Origin: Liopterus haemorrhoidalis
Lineage: Eukaryota > Arthropoda > Insecta > Coleoptera > Dytiscidae
Direction: 5' to 3'
Length of the DNA stretch: 64,000 nt
NCBI GenBank assembly: GCA_963971575.1
Contig: OZ020612.1
Coordinates: forward strand, 68,259,869 to 68,323,868
Part shown: in pieces, positions 1 to 12,000 of the stretch
Numbering within the stretch: position 1 is the first letter of the stretch
How the letters are laid out: every line of letters begins with the position of its first letter
Notes under the pieces: generated by a model
The model's input: the letters and a program-made list of their open reading frames with translations, nothing else
What the model was told of the DNA's origin: nothing
Database searches by the model: none
Translations under genes and position numbers: made by a program

Positions 1-315
1 TTGGGACAAGTATTGCTAATAAAATAATTCAATAAAAGCCTGCTTATCCAAGTACTTGACTTTTATTGTAGTTTACATATTAATATTGACACTGGTATTT
101 CTACTAATATTAATTCTTGATAAAACATACTAGTTATCTATAATAATAAAATTGATTGCTTTATCTTCTTATTATTAAAATTTTTGTTTAAAATAATAAG
201 TACCACTGATATAATACGTGATAATGAGAATTACATTAACCCTTTGAACGCGAGCCATTTTCCACACAAATTCAACTCACTCTAACCGAACATTATCTAC
301 ATTTCCCTACATTTC

Positions 316-590
316 CTACCAGGAGGATGAAAGTTCCATTATAGGCAGGGAAACTCGCGTAGCTAGCCAGGTCAGGACCTCATGCGGGATGGTAATGAAA
401 TCCTCCTTTTTGACTGGATAAGCTCGAAGAGGGCACTCGAATATTATATGTTGCACTGTTTGCTTTGAAGCGCCACAGCTTGGCGAGGAAGTGATGCTCC
501 ATTTCGTGAGAATAGCAGAACATCTACCGTGGCTGGTACGGTTGCGGATGTTGTGGTAAGTCGAACATTTAGCGTCTGTTTTACACAAGT
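316..590 (-). mobile_element. Non-LTR retrotransposon C-terminus, relic
   Basis: The minus-strand frame ends in a tail typical of the C-terminus of LINE polymerases: a run of the form SHGRCSAILTKWSI, then SPSCG, then QTVQHIIFECP. This resembles the Cys/His cluster found after the reverse transcriptase and RNase H regions of jockey/I-type elements. The open frame extends to 765, but the part beyond about 590 is not recognisable. Only the 3' end is present, as expected for a 5'-truncated insertion. The clade is not certain. Confidence 0.6.
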
Positions 591-1077
591 AAAAAAAGGA
601 AATCTCAAAAATCCAACGGGAAAAAATAAACAAATAATCTAACAAGTAAAAAAAAGGCACTGCTGTTTGGTCTACATCTTTAACAATTTTCCGGGCCCCT
701 TTCGTTCTGGGTGCTGTGCTTGTGTAGCTGCATGCCTTGTTGGTAATATCAATACCAATTATCAATTGGTAATATCAATTTTCTATGTTATAGATGTTAG
801 TGATGATGTTCAACCAGATATAGTAGCCCGTGACATACTGGGATTGATTAGACAAGATATAAAAGGGCGACATCTAGTGCTTATTGTTGTTATCTTGGAT
901 CTGTTGAGAGTAGTCCGCATGGCTTCTGTCGGCGACGAATTAACTGGTGCTGCAATACCTGTTACAATGTTACTTACGTTTTTCAATATTGAGGTAAATA
1001 TTATAAATTAAATTAAGATCTCCGCCAGGTATAGATAAATGTATTTGAAATATTGCTATTTTTTTGTCTCAGTTCTA
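591..1077. other. No recognised gene
   Basis: A plus-strand open frame (667-1011) crosses this stretch. It has no family motif I recognise and no splice context, so I do not call it a gene. Confidence 0.4.
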
Positions 1078-1245
1078 GTTATGTTTTTACCGACCGCCAT
1101 ATACATGTAAGAGAAGCACAGTGATCATACCGATTTTGACATTTTTAAATTTCGATGGATGTCCACGGATTGAGGTTTCTACAAAATGTTTTTACTATTT
1201 TTAGCATGATGTCTCCCGGTCTCTCTGTCGGTTATTGGACACGTG
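1078..1245 (+). repeat. Partial, diverged copy of the CTGT-core dispersed repeat
   Basis: It starts like the copies at 48177 and 57623 (CCGACCGCC, then ATCATACCGATTTTGACATT, then a line ending TTTTAGCATGATGTCT). It is much more diverged and stops at the point where the other copies have their CTGT/CCGT microsatellite. An old fragment of the same family. Confidence 0.7.
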
Positions 1246-2251
1246 TAAAGCCACCTTCCTTTATTATTCCTTCCTTCATCTATTATTCTTTAGTCTTTTT
1301 ATTGAATGGTCCAGTCGTTTGGCCAAAATTTCTATTGTAAATACAGAGAGAGTGGATAAGGATTTCTTGGTTATATCTACGAAATCCTAAAAAGACTCTG
1401 ACGTCAAATATTGCTGATTAATTTACATGCGATAATTTAAAATATTTTGATGACAACTAAAATTATTATACCTGTGACGTTATGTTCTATTAGAGTTTTT
1501 ACTTCACAAAAATGCTGATGACATTAATATCCTCTGACCTTGATATTTTTATCGAATTTTTAATGTTAGTAATTGAATTATTCACGATATTATATAATTT
1601 TGCACCATTCAGAAAATGCTTTTTTTCGTGTTTCTATTAATAAAATAAATACAGTACATAATAAACTGGAAATACCAATGTAGCCTAAGAAATACCATGA
1701 AATATAATAACTGTTAATTACTTAACCGTCCATACTTTTTTGGATTTCATAATGCATATCAGGTCTGGCGTTCTCCATAAAGGAGCAGGGGTGCAAGTAA
1801 TTTTTGGGGCCTAAATAATTTCTCAATAATAAATCTTTTCACGAAAAATCGCTTCTGAAAGTAAGAAGCAGAAATTCAAAAACTCATAAGAACGGGGACA
1901 GATTTGTTATTGTCTAATGTAACGGATTGGGTTAATTGCTAACACTGGGTCTTCAAAATCCAGAGAATTCGAGTCAAACCCGAAGAGATGTCAAGTGGCA
2001 ACACTATTCCTGAAGCATATGAAATTATATTGCTTTGAAATTGATTATGTTGATTATGTTTATGTTTATTACAGATTTGTTTATAATATTGTACAGGTAA
2101 ATCATATACCAAAATGGCGAACAATAGCAATGATATTCGTAGAAATGATTTCTTTATCTCCATTGGTTTTACCGATGTCTAGAACTCTGCCAGATCAGCC
2201 ATATTCCACACTACGCATCCCAATAATTCATGTAAGTGCATTTTTTACAAT
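1246..2251. other. AT-rich, no gene seen
   Basis: Open frames at 1939-2163 and 1995-2330 overlap on opposite strands, lack recognisable domains and look like chance. No RNA gene or clean repeat boundary was seen. Confidence 0.4.
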
Positions 2252-2412
2252 CTGGGCCGTGCCTAAAGGTTTGTTCGTTTGTGTTGCACCAGACTTGTCC
2301 AGGACAAGAACAGCTGACATCACAGTGTAAGATAGCATAGCTGTGGTGTAGTTCAGTGTAGGTTGGGCAACACAAACGAACACACCTTAAGATTATTTGC
2401 GCCCGGGGCAGC
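2252..2412. repeat. Foldback (inverted repeat) element
   Basis: About 22 bases at 2265-2286 (core TTTGTTCGTTTGTGTTGC) recur as the reverse complement at 2367-2388 with two mismatches, around an 80-base loop. The outer flanks (GGGCCGTGCC on the left, GCGCCCGGGGC on the right) are GC-rich and partly pair too. This looks like a short MITE or transposon end pair. No target duplication was identified. Confidence 0.5.
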
Positions 2413-3903
2413 AATGGAAAACGGCGCCCTTCGCCAATTCATGAAATTTATTTTTGCGATGATGTCTGTAATGTGAAACTAATAAATTAAAGCAGTATCG
2501 GCTTTGGGGGAGGACGAAGTTAGGTGAACGCCCAATGCGTCAGACCAGGGGGGCGGCGGACGGCCAGTCGGAAAGTTTACCTCAAATTCAATAGTCCGTT
2601 CAAACGTTAGAATGCACTACTCTTATGGCAAATGGGAGCGGTGTTGCCAAATGTTGTTAAAGTGTCCAGTTTTATATTATTTTATTGTTAATTCATTGAA
2701 ACTATATGGAAAAAGTATCAGAGACTCATATAAGTTACAAAAATCAGATAACACGGTACAAATATGAATAATTATTTGTAGAATAACGTGTCTTCACAGA
2801 TCAACGAGTTTTACATCCAGCTACGTCTCTAAGGAAATGACAGAGTAGTTGAAAGAACCCATTAGAGAGTATGAAAAAGAACTACTTCATTTGCCCTGTA
2901 CTGCATTCTAACGTTTGAACGGATTATTGTATAAATTGCTGATATAAAAAAAAAAAAAAACATTATAAAGGCTCAAAAAGCTAATTTTTAATCATTCGTA
3001 ATGTATAAGACTCATTTGCATGTTGTTGTTTTTGGTTAAAAAATACATCGTTAATAGGAAAACTGTATTTCTTTAAAAAAATGAATTATTAGAGTAATTA
3101 ATTTAATAACTGACTTAAAAAATAACTAAATTATTGTTCCATAGCTCGATCTAAGAAGAATTAATCCCATTGAAGGAAGAATATTGGAAATCAACGTTGT
3201 TCTCAGAAATGCCTTACGTACCTAGATCTGCAACTTAATAAACACGTTTTGTTCTAAATTAGTAATGTATTGTTTTTGTTTTACAAAATATAATAATGAT
3301 CGTTTTAAAAAAATAGTTTTGTTACCTTTACAATATACTTGTAGCAAACGTTTTTTTGGATGACAAAAAAAAGGTCCTTACCACTAAATTTCAAGTGATG
3401 CCCATAAAAAAAACAAGGTCTTCGCTACAAAATTACATTACGCTAATTATTTTTACATTAATTTGGCGCTCTTTTGAGCCTAACGGCAGCGCCCCCTCAC
3501 AGCGGCGCCCGCATGAGCTGAATGCCCGCTTCCGCCGGCATTGCCTCCATCAGCATATTTCTTAAAAAGATTAATTGTGCCCATTCACTACTCATAATAT
3601 TTAATTTAACACCTTAGAATATATCTATTGGCCAGTTAAATGTTTTTAACATATTTATTAAAAAGAATAATTGTGTCCGTTATGGTAATGATAAGATATC
3701 GTAATTTTTCTGTCATTAAAATTTCTCATTTTCTAATTATAATTTAACCTTCACCTTGTGATCATCTAATGGGAATCCAAACAGTTAACAGATTAAACAA
3801 TAATTTTTATAATATGAAGTTATTTCAGTTATTTATATTATTTTTAGTCTGGTATTTTTAAATTTAAAAATTTAGTTAAAATTTTTTTTTGTGTAAAAAA
3901 TGC
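2413..3903. other. Repeat-derived intergenic DNA
   Basis: No gene. 3357-3420 contains degenerate copies of the AAAAAAAGGTCCTTACC / CAAGTGATG motif that forms tandem arrays in the MITEs at 23830, 33288, 37688 and 38710. It is followed by an unusually GC-rich patch (3480-3545), so an old MITE of that group is likely here. The remainder is AT-rich and unassigned. Confidence 0.4.
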
Positions 3904-4202
3904 AAAAAGATTCAGGTCTAGTTGTGTTGGTCGAGCTACCACTGGGACCCACTCCTAGTCGCTATCCCACTACTGCACGACACGGGGACTTTTGGCTGCT
4001 GGGTTTCCCCCCTGGCCCGGTTCGCCCCTCCTTAGCCAACCTGCTCACTCCGGACTCCTCCAGGGTGAGCATATTGATGCCGAGCTTAGTGCGGACGACC
4101 AGTCAGCATGGGCGATCCAGTGACAGGGCTCCCGACCTCAAACCATCCTCTGAACCTGACCTCCGAGAAGCCGGATTACAGGAGTGCGCCACGCTCCCAG
4201 TC
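3904..4202 (-). ncRNA. 7SL: Signal recognition particle RNA (7SL), copy 1
   Basis: Read on the minus strand, this 299-base block is the RNA scaffold of the signal recognition particle, which targets nascent secretory proteins to the ER. The 5' Alu domain begins GACTGGGAGCGTGGCGC and carries the CCTGTAATCC loop. The S domain shows the highly conserved GCACTAAG..CGGCATCAATATG segment, then GGTTGGCTAAGGAGGGG, GAACCGG, CCAGG..GGAAAC..AGCAG and CAGTAGTGGGAT, in 7SL order. The 3' end runs into TTTTT, a pol III stop. The block reads identical to the copy at 59089-59387. A plus-strand open frame of about 100 codons runs through it (106 codons from 3900) and is a by-product. It could be a retrocopy, but the shared upstream promoter elements argue for a real gene. 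Confidence 0.93.
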
Positions 4203-4215
4203 ATAAAACATTGTG

Positions 4216-4255
4216 TTTGAAACTCCATATAAAGTACACATTGGTTCGAATCTTA
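4216..4255 (-). promoter_or_regulatory. Pol III type 3-like promoter of 7SL copy 1 (TATA and PSE-like)
   Basis: On the minus strand a TTTATATGG box lies about 23-31 bases upstream of the RNA start, and AGATTCGAACCA lies at about -40 to -51. Both words recur at nearly the same distances upstream of copy 2, while the sequence between them and beyond them differs. TATA plus a proximal element is the layout of insect snRNA-type pol III promoters. That it works this way is inference. Confidence 0.65.
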
Positions 4256-6072
4256 CAAAAACATAAAAATATTTTTTTATAATAATTATACTTTTTATTA
4301 TATTTAAAAATTAAATATTAATAAAAAAAATAAAATGTTTTAATATTGAATTATATTCTCTAATATTTACATGATTTTTGCGTCTGAACATAAAGAAATG
4401 CTGCGCATATAACTTTGTATGAATTGGTATGGGGCTATAAATTTAAAATTTATTTATTTATTTTTAAATAATTACTACAACACAATTAATTATTTTATAT
4501 TAATCATATAATATTTATTATATACAAAAAATTAATATTAGTTTTTGTGGTGCTGCCTCTAGTGGAGAAGAGAAACATCTTTATGGCGGCAATTATGAAA
4601 TTCTTTCCCTACAAAAATAACTCAAAGTAGTTTTCTTAATTCATGTTTTATATATAATTACTATTTAACCATAGGAAATTAACCCATTACTGGCCAAGCT
4701 ATTAAGAAAAAATATTATTCACAAAACTTGTAACGCAAATTAATTAAAATACATCAACTTGGACATTGCATTTTCAAAAAAATATATATGCTTAACTCTA
4801 CACGAATATAAGGATGCATATACGCACCCTTGGCTAATAACAATATCAAATATAAGTAAACATGTAATAAGCAAATTATTTTATTTATGAATGAAATATG
4901 AACTTATTTGGAATGAAACATTTCAAAACACTCTGGGCACAGATGTACTTTACATTTTACACATAAATAAATGGAGTTGCTCTTACATAAACTGCATTTT
5001 TTTTACATTCGTTTCATGCCTCTTATCAGATGACCAATATTATCAAATCTGATAAACTGTTTTTTGAAGGACGCCCATAGTTTGAATTTGTTGCTTCTCT
5101 ATCAGTATCTGCATTACTCTGATACTTCATAAGAGCAACTGCTAGTCGTGACCAATTAAGAAATTTTAATATCATTTGACAACTGTAAAACTAATTTTTA
5201 TTTTCACTATACTTATTCTGTAAATATACTGAACTATGAAAGAACACACAGTAGAAATGAACAATAGGTTAGATGGCTAAGACAAGATGAGACTTGTCGA
5301 TGATGAATCACGCCTGTACATTTCACTGATTTGGCCAAAGGTGCGTATTCGCACCCCATAAATTTGAATGATGTACACAGCAACATGAGAGATAAAATTT
5401 ATATTTTTTCAAAATAGGATAATTCATAATGTTCTCATACGGTTTGACTATATATGTATTTTTTATATTACCAATAAATGTATAGAAAATGTCTGCTTTT
5501 ATAAATCAGTAAAATCTTCAAAAATTGACCAATTTCAAAAAATTTAAAAAAATATACTCTCTAAATAAACTGCGATTTTTTTTATCTTATCAACAAATTT
5601 ATTGAAATCCAGTTATCCAGACTTTTTTTTCCGAAAATTTGATATTTATTTTTACCTGAACCATACCTGTATTTTTTCAAATATACCCCAAATGCAATAA
5701 TGGCCTGCGATAATTCAGAGAGAGTATGGAAGGAATTACACATATAATTTAAAAAAACTGCGGCAAGATCAGTATTACCTCTTATAGTTTTATTCATAAT
5801 ATATACATACAGCAATACATTAAATAATAAAAATATATTCAATAATAACTTATTATTTTATATAAAAATTAATTTCACATTTATATATATATATTTCTAT
5901 TAAATTTTTCATAATTTCAAAATATGCAGTAAAACATATAGTGAGGTATATATTTTACTATATTTTAATCTATAAAACTATTTAAAACAAAAAAATATAA
6001 AATATATTTTTCTTTAACATTATTTTAAAAACAGATCAAAGGCACTTAAAAGAATGTTTGTAGCGACACACA
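4256..6072. other. AT-rich intergenic DNA 3' of ACOX3
   Basis: No gene recognised. Runs of A/T dominate. The minus-strand open frame 5582-5842 is low-complexity and has no domain. The 3' UTR of the acyl-CoA oxidase gene should extend leftward from 6073 into this stretch. Confidence 0.4.
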
Positions 6073-9000
6073 TTACAACTTTGACTTAAAAAAATCTTTG
6101 AATAAATTCGGTGCGTTTGGACATGCAATTTCATTCCACCAAGTCGGTCGGGACATGTTTCCTTCGCTGTGGAAGAACGCTGCTTTTATATTCTGGTACA
6201 ACTAGAACAAAATAATATGAAATATTAAAATACATTTTCGTATAATATCATATTTAAATATAATTAATGAGTTAGTTAGTTAGTTAAAATTTTTGGCGCA
6301 CAGCAACAAAGGCTATTTGCACCTAACGCAGCCCATCTAAATGACTAAAAAATTAAAATTAATTAATTTAAATTCAGCATAGCAATCAGTAATAGTTGAT
6401 TTGCCTGGTGTCTCTATAACGCTTATCAAGCCACTGTTTGGCTTCAACAGTATTTTTTCTCATAAAAAAACAATGTTTAATCAACACACGATTTTCTTTT
6501 TTATCCATTCTTTTGAAAATTACAAAACTGGTGTCACTAAAACCACTGTAACCTCTAAACTAATTGTCAGAATGTCATGAAATTTTCACACGTATTGTTT
6601 GAAGGTTGGTACTATCCAAAAATCATATGGGTCTGTCAACAGTGTTGCCATATATGTTAGCATCTAGCCTTCCACGAAGCCCTGTTACGTCACCATAAAA
6701 TGTTATCTAGATGTAATCCGTAATCTGGACCCACTAATGATGATGACTCATTAACGATAATGATGATGACTCATTACACTAATTGGTTTTTATAAAATAC
6801 ACGTAGAATTTGATAGTGAGATCAGATGTTTTATTACGTTGTAAGAGTGAATATATAGTTTTGTTTTACTGTGTTAAAAATGTCAAATTTTGTGCCAAAT
6901 AAAGAGCATTCGCGGACAGTACTACTGTTTTGTTTTCATTTGAAAAAAACTGCTGCTGAATCATACCGACTGCTTCGAGAAGCTTATGGTGAATATGCTC
7001 CATCGCAAGATACGTGTGAACGATGATTTCGGCGTTTCAAAAGTGGTGACTTTGATCTTACAAAGAACATGGAAAACCTCCAAAAAAACATGAAGATACA
7101 AAATTGGAAACATTGCTACAGGAAGACGATAGTCAGTCACAAAAACAACTAGCAGAGCAGTTAGGCGTTAGTCAACAAGCTGTTTCCAATCGCCTACGAG
7201 AGATGGGTAAGATCCAGAAAGTCGGTAGATGGGTTCCACATACATTGAATGAGAGGCAGATGGAAAAACGCAAAAACATTTGTGAAATTTTGCTTGCACG
7301 ATACAAAAGAAAGTCTTTTTTGCATCGTATCATTACTGGCGATGACAAATGGATTTATTTTGAAATTCGAATAAAATAGTCTGTGAATAACTTGAGTTTT
7401 ACTTAAACAATAAATCCCTTATTTGTTTACATATACAGTATTGGCCATAAAGATAGCAACTTTTGATAATCCTCTTTTATTTTTATTCTATTCAATATTT
7501 TTAAAATTAAAAAATGTAATTCTTACCTTTAACAATCCTCTACATATATTATAGTAAAAAATTAAATTTTAACAGTAAATTCTATTTTTTTTTTTATAGT
7601 ATTTATTATTTTTACCTGGAAATAAAGATAGCAACTACTCTTGAAAAAATCTTTTTTTTTTATTAATTAAGAAAATGAATTATTATTAACAGATAATTTT
7701 TAATATTTTGTATAGTAACCACCAGTATTTATAACTTCCCGACATCTTTTCGGCATTGATTCTAATAATTTCGTGATCATTTCATTATCAATATTAGACC
7801 AGGCACCCTGCAAAGCTTTAAACAAATCTTCAATATTTTAATGCGTTTTGTTTCTAATCTTTCTATCGACAATCTCCCAAAGGTTTTCTATTGGATTTAA
7901 ATCGGGTGACTGTGACGGCCAAGTCATTACGTTAATTTTTGAATCCTCGAACCATTCTTTGACCAACTTCGAAGAATGTTTTGTGTCATTATCATGCTGA
8001 AAAATATGTTTTAAAGGCATGAACTCATCAGAATAAGGTTCCATAACATTCTGAAGGATGTCTATATATTTAAATCGATCCATTATTCCTTCAATGTGGT
8101 ATAGAGGACCCATACCATATCCCGAGAAACAGCCTCTTACCATCACACCACCTCTGCCATGTTGAACTGTTAGCAAGGTGTATTTTTGAACTAATCTTTT
8201 ATTAGCAGGCCTCCTAACGTAACTTACACCATCACTTTTAAACAAATTGAACTTAGATTCATCACTAAAAATAACTTTTTTCCATTGATCCACAGTCCAG
8301 TCAATATGATTTTTAACAAATTCTAATCGGGCCTTCACATTCTTTTTGGATAGAAGTGGTTTTTTAGCAGGACGGCGACTAAAAAGACCCTCACTAACTA
8401 ATCTTCTGCGAATAGTTCTTGTTGAGATGTTTTCTTGATCCATTTGTGGCAAAAGGCCCAAAATTTTCTCCGGTGACAGAAAGGGGTTATTGGTAGATAA
8501 ATAAATAATTTTTTTATAAGTTCATTTTGTAGTTTTTAGTGGCCGTCCTGAAATTTTTTAAACTTCAAACGTACCTTCTTCTCGAAATCGTTTTATAATT
8601 CGCGACACAGTAGATTTATAAGCATTTAAATTTTGTGAAATCACATTTTGCAGCAGCCCGTCTTTGAAACCAGAAATTATTAAGTTTCTAATTTCACTTG
8701 AAACAGTTTTACTACGACCCATGATTGACAAATATAAACTGAAATATTACTTGTGCACAACATATTATTTATGGATAAAACCTGCATATAACAAGAAAAA
8801 TCAACTAGTTGCAATATTTTTGTCCAAGCAAAAATGAAGAAATAATTTATTATTAATCTGTGAGTCAGTTATTTGACTATTGATTGATGTAACAGATAAA
8901 ATATGATTAAATTATAGAACTAAGAGTATTTATTTTCCAATATTATTATTAAAATTTGAAAAATTGAAAAATGTTAAAAGTTGCAATCTTTATGGCCAAT

Positions 9001-12000
9001 ACTGTATATTTAAACCATTACCTTAGCTTCTGCAAGGCACAATATCTGTGTAGTATTATTATTTACAGATTCTGGAAAAGATGTTCCATTTAACTTAGCA
9101 CAACCTTCTGGATATATATCGAAAAGCACCACTACATTATCTCCTCCAATTTTCCAATCATTGGGTTTATTTTTCACATAAGCTTCTATAACTTGTTGCA
9201 ATCTTTATGGCCAATACTGTATGTCAGCCCGGAGACTTATTGAGTGAAGTGTTATATGTTGTAAAAATAATAATATTTATAATACATACCAGTCCATCAG
9301 ATTTTCCTAGAACAGAGTTAAGTACGAAATCTGGCGGTGCTAAAGCATCAATAACACCCATAATATCTGGTTTAAGTTCTTTACACAACTTTAAAATACT
9401 CTGATTAACTAATTTCACTAGCATTGGTCCAGTTGCATAATTGCCTTCATATAACATTACCATATATTTTCCTATACTCCATAATCCATATAAAATACCT
9501 AATTTTTCTAATACTGATAATATATTCTTGTCTTTTGATAATTTATGAATGCTTTCCCAGAAGTAGTTTAATGCCAAATGTTCAAAATAAACTCTTGGAA
9601 GAATTCTGGCCCAATATACTTGTACTTCGTTTCGTGCTGTGAACTTACAAGCTCCCTGTTTGGTTAATTCGTCTATCTGTTTATTGGTTTCAGAACATAG
9701 CCAACATATTAACCACTTGTAGCTTTCCATTATAACTGAAAACAAATGAAAAATGCAATAAATATTTTACAAAAATTGTTAAAGTCAATATTCGAAGTGG
9801 AAAATAGTAGTGGGATAGTTTTCAAACATAAAATAAATCACTAAAATTTAATGTTAAAAAAAGTATTGGAGGCTGAATCGACTCTTGATTTATAAGTATT
9901 CTTAAATTTATTTTACTTTAAAATAATACTTACATTTAAAATTGCAAACATCCTCCAGGGATTTTCCATTAAATTTAAATTTCAATATATTTAACCCATC
10001 ATTAAGAAAACTACATGTTCCCAATGGGCTAACTACATTTTCTCCTTCACTATGTTTAGCAGACCACTGTCTTAATAACCAGTTGCTGGTCTGTTGTACT
10101 AAGACATTATTGTCTCCTTCATATGTGACTGCTGGATCTTGATCACTTCTCATATCACCTAAACGAGCTGATCTCAGATATCCGAAACCACCACAAGCCT
10201 CTCGACATTCCTGGATCGCATCTCCTGTAGTCCATGTTATCATGGGTTTGGCTGCAGAAATGATGGCATGAATTTCAGAGATTATATCACTCTAAAAACA
10301 AAAAGATTTTAGATCATCAATGCAAATCCAGAATCGTAAAGGTAAATACATTATATTGTTATACGATAGATCCAAAATAAGTTGAAATACTGAAAACTAA
10401 ATACAATATATATTATAAAAATGGCAAATTTTTTAAATATGAACTAAATTAGTTTTGTTTTTAAAATTTGACAAAAATTAATTAGACATTACAACTATAA
10501 CTTTTAAGGTTATGTTTAAAAACTTTAAATTTCTTTACTTGTAAGTGAGTATTACCTTTAAATGTAGAGATTTAATAACTTTGGCCAATTTATACAAAAA
10601 AATGTAACGTGAAGGCAAACCTAGCAGCATTGAGGACATTAATATCCCCATCATAACTCATAACTGATAAACTGTGATGGGAAAACTACACTCGAAGATA
10701 AAATTATGACACATGTTGGCATAATTGAGGGGGTTAGAAGTAAAATGGTTCAAATGCAATTTTTTCTAAATGTGAGTTAAGTACATATCTCGTCAGTTAA
10801 ACATTATTATTATTATTTACTAGTAAAACGATTTCAGCAGAATTCGCTTTACTAACAGTCTCTATCGGACTTGAAATATTTCATTTCATATCTAATTTAC
10901 ATGGAGCGATTAACTTTGAAGCTAATTTTCTCAAAACTTTAAATTATGCACTTAAATTGTTTTACTTCTAGCTCCTTCAATTATCACAATTTTTTGATGA
11001 TATCTTTAAAATGGTGTATGTGGTACATGTTATTTATCTAGAAGACATTTCTAGACCATAATTTTTGAAATTATTGGCATTTAATGCATGTTAAATGCTA
11101 TTGTCATTCGTGTTATTTACCAGTAAAAAAATTAAGAATGAATTTATGTTATTATGTTTTGAATTTATCCTTAGAAAATTTTGTTGCAAAAAATAGTTTT
11201 TAGTTTATAGCAAAGCTAGGGTTTAGTTAGGGTTGCCATAAGTTTGCTAACCCAATACTGACATGTGATATTCTTGGCCCTCAGGAAATATGGTGCGAGT
11301 TGTATTAACATATAAATTTAAAAACTGCTACTAATGGCCGGTTGCTAAAGTAAGAATTATCCCTAACTCAAGTTAAAATCATTTGTTTTTGTATGTTGTA
11401 GCATACAAAAACAAATGATTTTAACTTGAGTTAGAGAAAACTCTTACGTTAGTAACCCGACATAAGTACCAATCCTACAAGAATCCTTAAAGCTTAGGTC
11501 GAATGAACTCCAGCTCTATTTCGAGAGATGATAATGATAATATTCTGATATCATAAACTAAATCGTGAACAACATTATTGCCTAGCAGGCATAATAATCT
11601 AAGCTGTATTTGTAAATGCAAAATGTACAACTTACCAGACCACTTATGCTTTCTCCACTATTAGAACTTTCCACGGTATTCACGTAAATATCTGTGAAAT
11701 ACTCTGTGAATAATTTAATAACACAGCTTGCTGCTACGTATGGAAAGAGCCTCCATTGCTGCAAAAATTAGATGAGTAATTAGCAAAATTAAAACAATTA
11801 TACTACGCCACTGATTTGTAATTTGTGTTCACATTGGAGTATAGAGTCAAGATATAAGAAATAACTTTTGACTATTTAATGCATTGTTCGGATTAGAATT
11901 TTGGACACCGTATTATTCTTATAATAACAGTAAGTATAGTTTGGCTAAGAAAACAAAAGCCCTGAGTGGGTGTGTATGTAGCTATGATCATTTTGCAAGT

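Noticed and set aside
667..1011. 114-codon plus-strand open frame
   Set aside because: No recognisable motif, no splice or promoter context, and partly within repeat-like sequence.
3900..4220. 106-codon plus-strand open frame, repeated as 141 codons at 59085-59510
   Set aside because: Both are translations of the antisense strand of the two 7SL RNA genes; the DNA matches SRP RNA motifs in order.
4242..4253. GGTTCGAATC, a tRNA B-box match (also at 59427)
   Set aside because: No A box or cloverleaf can be formed at a suitable distance; position and conservation fit a 7SL upstream element better.
9010..9201. Open frame as an extra acyl-CoA oxidase exon
   Set aside because: Exon 8 ends GKSDGL and exon 9 begins LYQN, which join as expected for the family and in phase; the intervening peptide has no counterpart and is enclosed by Tc1 ends.
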